From the NCBI GenBank assembly GCA_036874045.1, contig CM072342.1, positions 4,734,501 to 4,798,500 on the forward strand: a stretch of DNA of 64,000 nucleotides, in the 5' to 3' direction. Below the pieces are notes generated by a model, which was not told the DNA's origin, searched no databases, and saw nothing but the letters and a program-made list of their open reading frames with translations. Below are positions 25,101-43,396 of the stretch, piece after piece. Origin of the DNA: Cymodocea nodosa. Its lineage: Eukaryota > Streptophyta > Magnoliopsida > Alismatales > Cymodoceaceae. The position numbers and the translations under genes are program-made. Within the stretch, counting starts at the first letter, position 1; every line of letters starts with the position of its first letter.

Positions 25101-28100
25101 GTCATTATCCCTTTAATTGAAGGTGATGTTGGATACTAATACCATCTCTTAAAGGTTTTGATGCAACTCAACCTAATGAAACTTTTTTTTTTGTCACTTG
25201 TCATGAGCTCATTACTTAGAAGGGATTTGTATATAGTGGAAAGTAGTAGAAAGAGATAGTAACAGAAAGTTAAAATAAAATGTAGAGTGTTTGTACATAA
25301 TGGAAAGTAGAGAAAAATTTAATAAACTTTTTGTTCCAACTTTTTTGAGAAGATTTTTGAGTAGAAGTTTTCTTTTAATTTTTTTATGGATCATATGTTA
25401 TCATCATAAATTTAAAAAATCATATTTTATCATCATAAATCATAAAAATTATATTTTATCATCTTTTATTCATAAAATTCATATTTTATTATAAAAATCA
25501 TATTTATCATCATAAATCATAAAATTTATATTTTATTAAATTTATATTCTATTACTTTCTCTTACTTTTTATTACATTTCTAACTATGTATAAACACCTA
25601 TTATTTCTTTCGTCACTTTCTGTAACTTTTTGAAATTTTCTTTTTATTCCTTTCTGTTACTTTTTGCTTGTACAAATAGATCCTTAGTCTCTAAATTTTG
25701 TGGAACTTGGTTAAGGATTCACTTTGCCTCTCAACCAAGTTAACTTATTATCCCTTAGGAATGACTTAAGTTGAAACAAGAAAGGGAAAGAAAAATAAAA
25801 GTGTAGTTGACATCAATGCTTTGAAAAACAAAAAAAAGACATTATACAGATCAGGAAAATCATTTTTTTTTGAAACATAGGTTAATAATATAAACTTAAT
25901 AAAAATAAATATAACTACATATTTATATGCAAAAAATTAGTAAATTGTAATAAATCACATGCAATACAATTAAGAAATGTACTTGATTAAGATAAACATG
26001 TTCATTTATTATTAAAGTCATAAATAATTCCTTCAACATCAACGACCAAGTAATCAACATTGATAACAATCATAAAACCACTACCATCAAGACAATATTG
26101 AAGTAACATGTCCAACATCATCAACCTAAATATTAAACTAATAAGTTTACAACCATTGATGTCATATGCTAAATCAAGAAGTCCACAACCATCAATGATA
26201 CAGACTACCAGAACAACTCCATCATCTTCAAGCAAATAAAATCTAAAGTCAACTAAATACATCAAACATCAATAAGAGTCTTCATCTTGCTCCTCATAAG
26301 CATTTTCTTCATCCTTAGTGTCTTCCTTAAATAGAAAAGGCTCATCATCAACATGAGGCAAGCTTGGTGCTTTAGAAGTTGAGACTTTGGATTGGTTGCT
26401 ACATCTTAGTTTCAATACCTCTATTGCTTTAGGAACCTCTCCAACTAGCTCCCATGTTAATCCAGATTGAACAAAGATCTCATCATCATTTGCATCCATT
26501 TCCTTCACCCATTCATGCCTATATTCATTCTCATTTGCAATTGATGAGTTTGAATCTTTCAAATGTCTTCCTTTCAATCTTTCAATGTTGAATTAAATCA
26601 GACATAAATTAGGTCATTCAACCTCTTTGAACCTAGCTTCTTCCACTTTTCTGTATCATGGAATCACGTATCTATCCATATTGGTGAAATTTCCCCTATA
26701 CATCGGTTTCCAAAGTAACCAATCTGATAAACCTAGATTATCGACATTGAATAGGTTTTAATGAAGATTTTGGTTTTTATCAGTGAAATTTTGACAATAA
26801 GGTTGAAATTTCAACTAAAATTCATCAATACAGTTGGAAACCTTCTTCAACCAGGTTACCTATTAATACTATAACTCTCATCCTTTGTCCTCTACATTGG
26901 ATTTCTACAGGATTTTCTCCTATGGGTCTTCTCTAATTTTCTTTAAATGAGTAAAAACTCTTCAACAAGACCAATAGTTTATTTTGTAATTTTCTTGTTC
27001 AAGCCTTGATCTTATTTCGAAGGATTTTATGTATTTGCTCAAGAATTTGTAAAATATTCAGGCTTTGATTTTTGGATTTTTATTTTGTTTTAGTTATGAT
27101 CTATGCAAGAATGTTCATTTTAGTTACAAACTTTTATTTTGATTCTAATTTTGAAATTAATCAAAACTATCAACTCCATTTAATTGATGTGTACTTTTAG
27201 GATAAAAAATATCAAGTTCTCCATTGTTATCTCTGTATGTGAACAACAATATGTATTATCTACAGCATGTTAATTATTAAAAAATCCTAAAAAATAAATT
27301 TATTTAGTTTTTTGTGGATCATGTCTTACTTTAAATTTCCCTAAATGTTCAAGTTAAAAGCCAAGATTTTTCAATTGAAATTCAAGATTTTTATGCTTTT
27401 ACACTGTTCCTACCAAAGCCATTTGTTATGTGTAAATGGATCAAACGGATGGCAAAAACAAGGATTCACACCTCACATACACAAATAGAGTACCAAGGAT
27501 TTAACGTGGTTCACCACTAGGGTTACGTCCACAGTGGATGAGAGGAGGGGAAGAGACTCAGCACTATGCAAAACAGAGGTTACAGATAAGGAATTTCAGA
27601 TGGTGTCATCACCCCCATAGGAGTGCACCTATCCCATATAAATACACAGATTTTACACCAGCAGTTACAGACAGTTTTAATACAAAACCGTAACTGACAT
27701 TTTCCATAAATACACACATCAATGCTGGTATTCCAAAGGGTTAAAAAAAAACATTTTGGAATTCTGATATTCAGGGCATAGAAATAGACGATGACCATTC
27801 AAGTCATCTTAACACCCTTGATACTTAATACTTTCCTTTTTGCTTTGGATCGATACACATATGAAATTAATATTAAATACTATGCTTTGTATGTATCTGT
27901 AATTAAGAAAAATAAAGTTTGAATCATTAGTAGAACATTTTTTAACTACAAATAACATTGTAAAGATCAAAAACTAAATACAAGTGAATTTACTTACCAT
28001 ACTCAGTTATGTTTACAACCAGAAGATGCACAAATCTACCTCTGAATCTTAAGAATCATCTTCTGCAACTTGGGTGTGTGCCCCCCTTAGCTCTCCCATC

Positions 28101-31100
28101 ATGCAACTAAATTTTAAAAAGAAATACAATTATATTTAACATATAAAAATTATTTATTTTCAAATAAGTAATGAACTAGTAGAAATTTTGCTTGGATCTA
28201 GATTGAGATTGGATCTCTACTTTGTAGCCATATCTTGTCCAAATGTTCCCTCTCCATTTCTGTATTTATTAATCTCCCCATCTATAATCTCATCACATAA
28301 ATGAATAGCTTTCATTTTTAACCTATCCAACATATATCCAAATTAATTTTCTGTAATTTTAGTTATATGTCTTAGTCTTTGCTTAGTGAAAACCAACAGT
28401 GCTTCCACATATGTAACAAAATTTTACCAACACATTTTTTTTAAATTACCAAAGTTTTATAACAAAATCGAAGTTAAATCCCTTGGGAATGTGCTAGGGC
28501 TATATTCTGGCCATCCACTAGAACTCTTCTAGAAGCTTTCTTATCTATATCTATACCTATATTATAAAGCCAATACCCTCGCTTCAACCATAGACTGGCT
28601 CTACTTGTAAATATCTGAAAATACCCTTCAACAAGGAGAAAGATCTTGAAAAACTTCGGAAGTGTAGAGAACAGCTTTCGGTCATATGTGGGATGCCTAC
28701 TCAAAGAGTTTGGCAAATAACCACCATACCACATAGGTTTGTTGGTTAAATATGTGTATTTGTTAATATAAACTTCAAATGCAATCATATCCCGATTCAC
28801 ATCTCATCCTTCAAATTATAAATGCTCTCATTCCATTATTCACCCTGCAAACCATATTTCTTGCAAATTGCATTTGTCTAAGGAAAGTTTGGCTTGAAGA
28901 CCAGTAACCATGATTGATCCGAAGTAGACACTGGGTAATCTTGTATGCTTGCTTAAAAAAGAAATCTTAAATGAATTGGAGTAAAAATAGGACTGTATTG
29001 GCAACAAAAAGGAAAAACGAAAAAGGTCATTTTTCCTGATTTTAATCAGAAAAACCTTGGAATTGCTAAATCAGAAATGAGGCATTTAAACAACTGACCA
29101 AAATCCAACATAGAAATGAAATTCCAAATATGAAATTCAAAGAGATCAAATAATTTCAACAAAGGGATTAAATAGGAAATTCTTAATACCAGGAATCTCT
29201 TAAAAACGCTTAAAATGGTTTTTCCATATTTGGTTTTGATGTTCTATTATTATCAACTATCAAGCTGTGATATCTCAATAAAATTGCCATCAAAATGTTC
29301 AGGATATATATTTTCCTTTAAAATTACCGATCTCATTTCATCATGTTACAAGAAGGTACCACTGACATTATCGTCTACTTGTTGTTGAGTAACAACACTT
29401 AAATTCTTTTTACATTATGTTTGTTCCACTCTTTATCAACGCAAAAGGATGTGTCAAACTGAACCACATCTTTTCTTTGCATTTTTTTTGCAGGAGAAGG
29501 CCCTATTATTACAGAAGGAAACAGAAAAGGCTGAAGAGAAACGGAAGAATAAAATTATCGTAACATTTGATTTACTCGGTCGCAAGGTTATATTGTTTTC
29601 CTTGTTCTTTTTTGTTACGTCACATATGCTTATTAATTTTCATAAGAAGCCCGTTATATCTTAAACATATAGTTGGTTCACTTATCACACAATAAGTATA
29701 TTGATCACACTTGCAACACAAGTTGTGAATTTTTAATGAAAAAACAAATTTTCTTGCATTGTTTTTAGGGTATCATCTTTGATAATCATATTGTGGGATT
29801 CTTTAGTTTGGGATATGTATCACTTCGGCCATTATTTCTTATGTTAGAATAGTCCGTGGAAAAGTTGTGGACAATTTGTTTTTCAGATATATGGTCTTCT
29901 TTATTCATTCCCAACTGAATTTAAGTTGGGTATTAACATTTTAACATAGTATCAAAAAGAATTTCACTGAAAATGATAGTTATAAATTAGCATGCAAAGA
30001 TAAATTTAGAAATGATATTGGAACAATAGTTGATGACAGTTTAAAAGATGAATTTTTTTTAGCAGTAAAAGAGATTTTATTAAAACAGGACAAAAATGTT
30101 TTTGGTTACAACAAAACACAAAAGAGGAAAATAAGTAAAAACATGGCAGTGAAACCAAAAGAGGCAGAACAGGGAGAGTAAAACACTAAGCGGGAATCCA
30201 TGATCTTGATCCAATGGCAATTTGTAACCATAGAAGGAGGGAGTCTTGGCCTGATGCAGGAAGAATGAGTGAAATTGTTACGCTTGACAACTTTAAAGAA
30301 GAGATGAGATCTTAAGAATGAGTGAAAAAATAGGAGTGGGACTTGTAAGCCCGCTATAAGTGGACTGGGTCTTAACGAACTTTCATACCTAAATTTTACT
30401 GAAAAGTCCCAGTCCATTGACTGCTAAACCAAAGTTTCAAAGTAGCCTGAAGTTCGCATATGAGCAAGTCTTTGTCAGTTATCTCATTCATGTTTTGATG
30501 AAAATTCTTGTATCTCATTCCTTTTTTATACCTTTCTCGGCCTTTTGGTAAAATCAAATGTAGAAAGCATCTATTTTTCCTCTGTTAGGGATTGGCACTG
30601 AACAATGTTTGTTGACTGGTCGTTATAACTTAATTTATTGCATTACTTCTTATTCTATTATCTCTATCAGCATTATCCATGGTTGTTTTTGCTGAATTTC
30701 TATGGACTAATTCCCCATCTCTTTCATGAAGTTCAATACATATCTTCTTTTGAGTCAATCCGAAGAAATATTTCATTTTCAAAATTTGAAAGGAAAAAAA
30801 AAGAATATGAATCATGAATAGGATACGTAAAAAGGGTTCATTTTTTGGATTAAAAAAATATCTACCCATGATCCTGAGTCCGTTGATGTACATACACTAT
30901 TTACTTTTCTATTTTGTCCTTTTATGCTATTGCATCTGAGGAGATCACAACCCCCTTTTTCTTGATGATTATTGATGAGTCGTGTTGGCAGGTAGTGGTT
31001 AACGAGGATGAAGCCCAACAATTGAAATCAGAATACAGGCTGCTTAGACCACCAGAAGAGCGAGAATTGGGACGGATAAAGCCGAATCCAACAGCTCGCG

Positions 31101-31234
31101 TGCAACCAACTTTTGTGGATACTGGCTTTTCTCGGAACCCCAACAAAGCAAAACAAGCTAAATCTGCAAATGGTTTATGCTTGGAGATAAGTGGAAGAGT
31201 GCAGCGTGAAGAAACTTTAATAGAGCAGCGGTGA
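19130..31234 (+). CDS. Activating signal cointegrator 1 (ASC-1/TRIP4)-like zinc-finger protein
   Basis: Four exons, all in phase 0: 19130-19279, 21154-21798, 29494-29586 and 30992-31234, totalling 376 residues. The N-terminal block (SGKWLEKALVDLSGKIETG, then SGLVSYCEL and EYLLNIIGEDA) matches plant TRIP4-like proteins. A C2HC5-type zinc finger starts near residue 166: CSCQARRHKLVSNCLSCG, then a Cys pair spaced as GPCSFCGALV. A lysine- and glutamate-rich segment (EKALLLQKETEKAEEKRK) and TFDLLGRKVVVNED follow. In animals ASC-1 is a transcription coactivator and part of a complex that also includes ASCC helicase subunits acting on stalled ribosomes and RNA. The plant role is little known. I see no ASCH domain, which human TRIP4 carries at its C-terminus. 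The gene body is stretched by a 7.7-kb second intron full of transposons, yet all exon joins stay in frame. Confidence 0.85.
19288..19318 (+). repeat. (CTT)n microsatellite just inside ASC-1-like intron 1
   Basis: About ten CTT/TTC units begin eight bases inside the inferred donor site at 19280. The donor GTACTG is a weak match to consensus, so a slightly different exon 1 end is possible. Confidence 0.9.
19771..20080. repeat. Direct repeat pair with LTR-end and primer-site-like sequence
   Basis: GAATTGATGCATAGATAGA near 19792 and GAATTGATATATAGATGGA near 20012 begin two similar blocks about 220 bp apart. Both continue with CATAACCAATTG- or TATAACCAATTGG-type sequence and then GATGTCCATATTTC or GAATGTCCATATTTC. 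After the first block comes ACATGATATTAGAAC, a degraded version of the TGGTATCAGAGC primer-binding site. The pair sits in intron 1 of the ASC-1-like gene and is probably a fragment of a non-autonomous LTR retrotransposon. Confidence 0.5.
20141..20162 (+). repeat. (AG)11 microsatellite
   Basis: Twenty-two bases of perfect AG repeat within intron 1 of the ASC-1-like gene. Confidence 0.9.
21880..21994 (+). repeat. Possible tRNA-derived SINE-like stretch
   Basis: GGTTTTGGTACAATGGTAA near 21895 resembles a tRNA A-box region of the kind found in plant SINE-like repeats. I could not find a clear B-box or a poly(A) tail, so this is only a suggestion. Confidence 0.2.
21995..25160 (-). mobile_element. 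Truncated Ty3/gypsy LTR retrotransposon in ASC-1-like intron 2
   Basis: On the minus strand, TGGTATTAGTATCCAAC near 25150 resembles the tRNA-Met primer site. It is followed closely by a Gag-like start (about 25110-24840: SMDHCLNKLENVVAQLKKKVE). Reverse transcriptase pieces lie further on: LPIHRETVHQIELV near 23440, YKCVDYKNLNKLTVKNKYS near 22770, and YVVVYFDGIVVYNH near 22490, where the YxDD box reads YFDG. Then comes the RT-RNase H joint (22320-22012: GIIDWEQPKKITKLQSFLDL, then NQRFIKRFCYIAMPLN). Integrase and a 3' LTR were not seen, and many stops are present. A LINE piece interrupts it at about 22865-23290. The copy is dead. Confidence 0.75.
22865..23290 (-). mobile_element. LINE (L1-like) ORF2 3' fragment inserted in the gypsy element
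   Basis: Minus-strand frames read FFHCPFARVWNTIHQMVM (about 23250-23190), then SLESFKRCVTRIFNGKTS and CHLEYKK near 23070. This is the pattern of the C-terminal region of plant L1 ORF2 (typically HLFFHCPFA..VW and later W..RN). Gypsy reverse transcriptase sequence lies on both sides (upstream block ending near 23300, next block at about 22850). The LINE piece therefore landed in the older gypsy copy. Edges are approximate. Confidence 0.55.
25219..25683. mobile_element. Tourist-like MITE, copy 1
   Basis: The element is flanked by TTA at 25216-25218 and TTA at 25684-25686, the target size and type used by PIF/Harbinger. The left end reads GGGATTTGTATATAGTGG and the right end, reverse-complemented, GGATCTATTTGTACAAGC. 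Both continue into AAAGTA(G/A)(T/C)AGAAAG-type sequence. The interior is very AT-rich with many ATCATAAAT and ATATTTTATC words. No coding capacity. Two relatives lie at 45392-45736 and 46000-46566. Confidence 0.6.
26269..28420 (-). pseudogene. hAT-family transposase C-terminal remnant
   Basis: Minus strand, in order: MKAIHLCDEIIDGEINKYRN, then GEGTFGQDMATK (28318-28210); KWKKLGSKRLNDLIYV (about 26660-26610); and an acidic tail with DEIFVQSGLTWELVGEVPKA inside the 102-codon frame 26577-26269. These match the late part of plant hAT transposases of the DUF659/hAT-dimerisation type (YxNAEGxFGxxxA, KRLNDLVYVxYN, GLTWxxV). Stops interrupt it, and the middle is split by an LTR-like repeat at about 27440-27830. 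It is a dead relic in intron 2 of the ASC-1-like gene. Confidence 0.65.
27440..27830. repeat. LTR-like repeat inserted in the hAT relic
   Basis: GGATTTAACGTGGTTCACC near 27498 followed by GGGTTACGTCCAC near 27519 is a word pair I know from dispersed plant retroelement terminal sequences. A TATA-like ATATAAATACAC follows near 27637. No partner LTR or coding part was found, so a solo LTR or fragment is most likely. Ends are approximate. Confidence 0.4.
29587..30991. other. Intron 3 of the ASC-1-like gene
   Basis: Bounded by GTTATA at 29587 and GGCAG ending at 30991. No coding domain seen. The stretch near 30060-30120 (TTTTATTAAAACAGG, then TTACAACAAAAC) has the look of a LINE or retro-pseudogene 3' end on the minus strand, but no protein match supports it. 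Confidence 0.4.
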
Positions 31235-32056
31235 AAGAGCTGACGGGCCCCACATGGTGCAAAATGTTGGCGGCAAAGTCTTCCATCCGGTGGTATTTAT
31301 AATCAAGTTCAAGATGACGGTCATGAATGTTCCTTGGATTTTAGGTAATCTTTTGTAACTGCATTTATAGTACATGTTCCGTCCAAATACAGAATGACAT
31401 GACGATACTTTTGACCAGCGCATACCAAAGAAGTGGTAGCCTAGTCTTCCTTTCTTTTTTGGCGATAACCACGAGCTCAAGTCTGTTTCATCACCCGGAT
31501 ACCTAATAAGTGATTAAGAAGTAGCATGAGTTTGAAAATCGTCCTTCATCATGCTTCCACTTTCCAGTCGTGTAAATGATTTTTCAATGCCTCTTTCTAG
31601 AGCTTTTGGAGGTTTGTTTACATGGAGAAGACTAATTTTGGTATTCTGCTGCTTTTGGGGAAATGGATTCTTAATACAAATAACGAAATTTTTGATCGTA
31701 ACGTGCTGTATATCTCTTCAATATTACTAATATTATTAATTTAACGTCCTTCTAGCAAGTTAATATAGTTGCAGAAAAGGGTATTGACATCGTTTAAAAA
31801 GTTCATTCAAATTAAGATTTTCTCGTTTGAGGAAGGGGATGTGATTTTACTGTTAAGATGTTTGCATTTGAAGGAAGTGAAGAATGTGAATATATTTTCA
31901 AGATATCTATTCTCAGGTTTGTAGCTGTCATTTTTTTAATCTAATATCCAATCAAATCATTTCAAAAAAAAAAAAGGTCCTTAAAAGATGTTGGCCACAA
32001 TCCAACGCAGCAGCAAGCACTGCTCGGAAGAGTAGCAATGGAAGAAGTGATCAGCA
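31235..32056. other. Spacer between the ASC-1-like and PPR genes
   Basis: It holds the ASC-1-like 3'UTR and the PPR promoter, with no gene of its own. An out-of-frame ATG at 32038 lies 19 bases before the PPR start and could reduce initiation there. Confidence 0.5.
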
Positions 32057-33679
32057 ATGCTTCTTCTGAGTCGGTTGCGGCGCTGGACAGCCACGTGCCG
32101 CCGCCGCCGTTTCTCTCCGAAGCAGACCAACTCCCGCTGCCACTCAGACCTCAGCGGCGCCTCCACGCCTCTGTCGATCAAAGGCCGATGCCTCTCTCTA
32201 CTCGCCAACGCCTGCTCTTCCATGGCCCACCTCCGCCAGATCCACGGCCTCCTCCAGACCTCCGGCCTCGCCCACGACGCCTTCCTCACCAGCGAGCTCC
32301 TCCGCTTCTGCTCCCTCTCGCCCTCCGGTTGCCTGTCCTACGCCCGCACCCTTCTGTCCCACGCCCCCGACGACTCCGCACCCACTTCCTGGAACCACGT
32401 CATCCGGGGACACGCCGTTCGAGGGTCTCCCGTCCAAGCCGTCGATGTCTTTTTACAGATGCGCTCTCGCGGTGCCACGCCTGGGAAACTCACTTACCCT
32501 TTCCTCCTCAAGGCTTGTGCCGCCCTGGCCGACCTACATCTCGGAAGGCAAGTGCACGCCGAGGTCGTGAAAGCTTCTTGTTGGATCGGTTGCGATGATG
32601 GTCGTGTTTACGTTCAGAATGGGCTGATCAGCATGTACGGGTCGTGTCGCAAGGTCTCCGATGCGTGGAAGGTGTTCGATGGTATGCCTTTAAGAACCGT
32701 GATTTCGTGGAACGCGGTCTTGTCGGCTTTCGTCCATAACTCGTGGTTCGAGGAAGCTGTTGAGGTGTTACTTGCCATGAGGTGCCGTGGTTTTGAACCA
32801 GACGAGACAACCATCTTAGTGATGCTTTCCGCTTCTGTGGGGATCAGCAATCTGAGCTTGGGAATATGGCTGCATTCTCAGATGATCGGAAAGGGAGTGG
32901 CATTGAACATCCAGCTGGGTACGGCCCTCGTCGATATGTATGCCAAGTGTGGAGTGATTTCCTCTGCCTGCATGGTGTTCGATGTAATGCCGGAGAGAAA
33001 CGTTTGGACATGGAGTGCTATGATTTTGGGCCTCGCGCAGCACGGGTTGGGTGCAGAAGCTCTTAATCTATTCCTGAAGATGAAGAAATCAGAGGTCAAG
33101 CCCAACTACGTCACCTTTCTTGGGGTCTTTTCTGCATGCAGTCATGCTGGGCTTGTTGACGATGGACTTAGGTTCTTCTACGAGATGAAGGATCTTTACA
33201 AGATCGAACCCAGGATGTCACATTACAGTGCAATGGCAGATATCCTAGGTCGCAATGGCCGCCTTGAACAAGCTTACCACTTCATCGGAAACATGCCCAT
33301 TGAGCCAGATCCAGTCGTCTGGAGAACGCTTCTGGGTGCATGCAATATTAACAAGACTGCTGATAAGTCTGGTATTGTTGATAGGGTGAGGCTGAAATTG
33401 ATCGAGTTGGAGCCAAGGCGATGCGGAAATTATGTCATGGTTGCAAACATGTGTGCAGAATTTGGATATTGGGAGGAGGTAGCCAACTTCAGAAAACGAA
33501 TGAGAGAAGAAGGATTGAAAAAAATTGCTGGAGAGAGTTGTATTGAAGTTGCCGGGTTGATCCATAGATTTTATAGTGGAGACGATGCCCGTGTCTATCA
33601 CAAGGATGTGTATGATTTGCTGGAGGAGCTGAGTGCAAACATAAGAAAGCCTGGTTGCACGGATACAAATATGCTTTGA
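32057..33679 (+). CDS. PLS-class pentatricopeptide repeat protein with E domain, At2g36730-like
   Basis: A single uninterrupted frame of 540 residues. The basic, arginine-rich N-terminus (LSRLRRWTATCRRRRF) suggests import into mitochondria or plastids. About eight to ten P/L/S-type repeats follow, with typical phrases such as TSWNHVIRGHAVRGSPVQAV, NGLISMYGSCRKVSDAWKVF, GTALVDMYAKCGVISSACMV, NVWTWSAMILGLAQHGLGAE and YVTFLGVFSACSHAGLVDDG. The end (VVWRTLLGACNI, then an E/E+ type tail with KKIAGESCIEVAGLIHRF) lacks a DYW deaminase domain. Co-linearity with Arabidopsis At2g36730, including the start (SIKGRCLSLLANACSSMAHL), points to orthology. E-class PPR proteins usually take part in C-to-U RNA editing in organelles; the target here is unknown. 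GC content falls from 5' to 3'. The ATG at 32057 was chosen because it is the first in this frame. Confidence 0.92.
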   Translation: MLLLSRLRRWTATCRRRRFSPKQTNSRCHSDLSGASTPLSIKGRCLSLLANACSSMAHLRQIHGLLQTSGLAHDAFLTSELLRFCSLSPSGCLSYARTLLSHAPDDSAPTSWNHVIRGHAVRGSPVQAVDVFLQMRSRGATPGKLTYPFLLKACAALADLHLGRQVHAEVVKASCWIGCDDGRVYVQNGLISMYGSCRKVSDAWKVFDGMPLRTVISWNAVLSAFVHNSWFEEAVEVLLAMRCRGFEPDETTILVMLSASVGISNLSLGIWLHSQMIGKGVALNIQLGTALVDMYAKCGVISSACMVFDVMPERNVWTWSAMILGLAQHGLGAEALNLFLKMKKSEVKPNYVTFLGVFSACSHAGLVDDGLRFFYEMKDLYKIEPRMSHYSAMADILGRNGRLEQAYHFIGNMPIEPDPVVWRTLLGACNINKTADKSGIVDRVRLKLIELEPRRCGNYVMVANMCAEFGYWEEVANFRKRMREEGLKKIAGESCIEVAGLIHRFYSGDDARVYHKDVYDLLEELSANIRKPGCTDTNML

Positions 33680-35458
33680 AGAACTGAAAATATTCCGGTG
33701 TTTCTGATACATTCTAAGGATATCCATTGCTTCTCCCTTAAAAGGCTGTTGGAGCAATAAGCATAGTAATTGATTTTATGTCAGCCATCGATGACAATCC
33801 AAGATTTTAAAAAACAATCTCAGCCTTGAGTAGGCAATGATAAGGAGTTCAGCATGGCATTCTTTTGAAAAACATGACAATCTCAAGTAAGCATTTACAT
33901 TCCTCGTTTTCTCTCAAGCAACTGGCAAGACATCTTTTGATCCACTTGTACATCTCTTTGTGGAAATTTGCATGCTTCCTCTTGGCACACTTCTAAAACT
34001 TCCATATTTATTGCAAAAGTTTAGTTAAAACATGCCGGCAGGCTATATTCATCTAAAGATTTAGGAGTACATGACCAACAAATATGCATGCCCAATCAGT
34101 GAATATTGGTTGCTGAACATGTGAAACTATTTGTGCCAACGAGCTTGTCTTGTAACGGCTTGTTAAAAAGCTTCACTACTCCATGTACGATGTTCACTAT
34201 TTTTGGATCATGTTAATATTTTTTTCATTACCTTCCCAGGATTGTCTATAACAGAAATGATCATAAACGAATATTACTGTAAACTGCTATAATATTTATG
34301 GACCGAAATATTATTTTATATATCAGTTCCTACTTCCTTCGAGACGGAAATGACTGGCAGGTAGGTCATTTGTTAATATGTGACGGCATTCTTTTATATT
34401 TGATCTTTTATGATCTAAAGTCGCATCGTATTTTTTGATAATAGTAGTAGTATTTTATACATTTTCTAAGATTCTAGTGTCAAAGAAAACAAGAAGTTTT
34501 TTATTCTAGCCTGCTCTGTTGCACTCATCTGACAACTTTACGTTACCGTCGAGTGGCGTATCAAACGTGGTTATCTTGTTTCGGAGCTTACTTAGTTTTC
34601 TCCTCGATCTTGTTCTGCTACGTTGTAAACTCTTTTCGTGTTGTAGGAAGCAAAGCTTTTAAGGGTGATAATTGAGTTAAATAAATCGAATTAACAGTGT
34701 TCAAACTTAACTTTTTTTCCATAAAAAATTTTAATGGCATTAGTTTCACTTAGACATACGAAGATTCAACTTAAGGTAAAATTGGCGTCTCACTAAGAAG
34801 ATTGTTCGTAAGGAAAAAACATTAAGCTACATTCAGCATAATACATCTGCGTGACCTTTTAATTCATTTAAGTTTTTCCCCACACGTTTGAATTCTTTTC
34901 TTTGATTTCTTTTTCTTTTAAGAAAAAAAATTCTTTCATTCTAAAAGCATAGAAATCAAAGGAGAACGCAACACTACTACAATGAGAAATCCGGCAATAA
35001 ATATTAAAAAGCTTTACAACGAAAGTTCTTATGGCAAAGATAAAATATCTGTAACATGCGAAAGTATATCTTAATATGTCAAAGAACTTTTACGATATTA
35101 TTGACATAAGTTCTAACTCAAAGAGTTACACTTACAGTTAAATATCTTAAATTAATAATCAAAAAAAATAAAATATCAGTAGAAGATCCTACGAATTCGA
35201 GAGATTATTACTTGATCGGCATGTTCTCTTCCGATCAAATCCGACAAGATGGCTGTCATTGCAGGAAAACAATGGGACGCATGGTCATCAACAGCCATAC
35301 TCCAACAGACAGACCCCTATCCTCAAACCATAACTAGAAAACGTAAGGAAATCGGTTCCAGAATTTTACATATGTACAGAAATGGGGAGACACCTGAGGA
35401 GAGCGTACCATAAAATACCCAATACAACAAAGCTAGCGAAATACGTGCATGGGACCTC
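33680..35458. other. Spacer between the convergent PPR and MPK6 genes
   Basis: Contains the two 3'UTRs and AT-rich DNA. CACTACTACAATGAGAAAT at 34972 looks like the terminus of a CACTA (En/Spm) transposon, followed by AT-rich subterminal-like DNA. No opposite terminus was found. No gene is seen. Confidence 0.4.
34972..35150 (+). mobile_element. Possible CACTA transposon end fragment
   Basis: The sequence begins CACTACTACAATGAGAAAT, close to the CACTACTAC/GAAA-type ends of plant CACTA elements. Short imperfect repeats such as AAAGTTCTTATGGCAAAG and AAAGAACTTTTACG follow and could be subterminal repeats. No inverted partner end lies nearby. Confidence 0.3.

Positions 35459-43396
<7,938 letters not shown>

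Noticed and set aside
25290-25560. Repeated ATCATAAAT/ATATTTTATC words that looked like a possible CRISPR-like or satellite array
   Set aside because: Spacing is irregular and units are degenerate AT-rich words inside a MITE; no array structure.
32038-32598. 186-codon ORF overlapping the PPR start
   Set aside because: Frame-shifted reading of the PPR gene, proline/arginine-rich; the PPR frame is clearly the coding one.
33245-33757. 170-codon minus-strand ORF
   Set aside because: Antisense shadow of the PPR 3' half.
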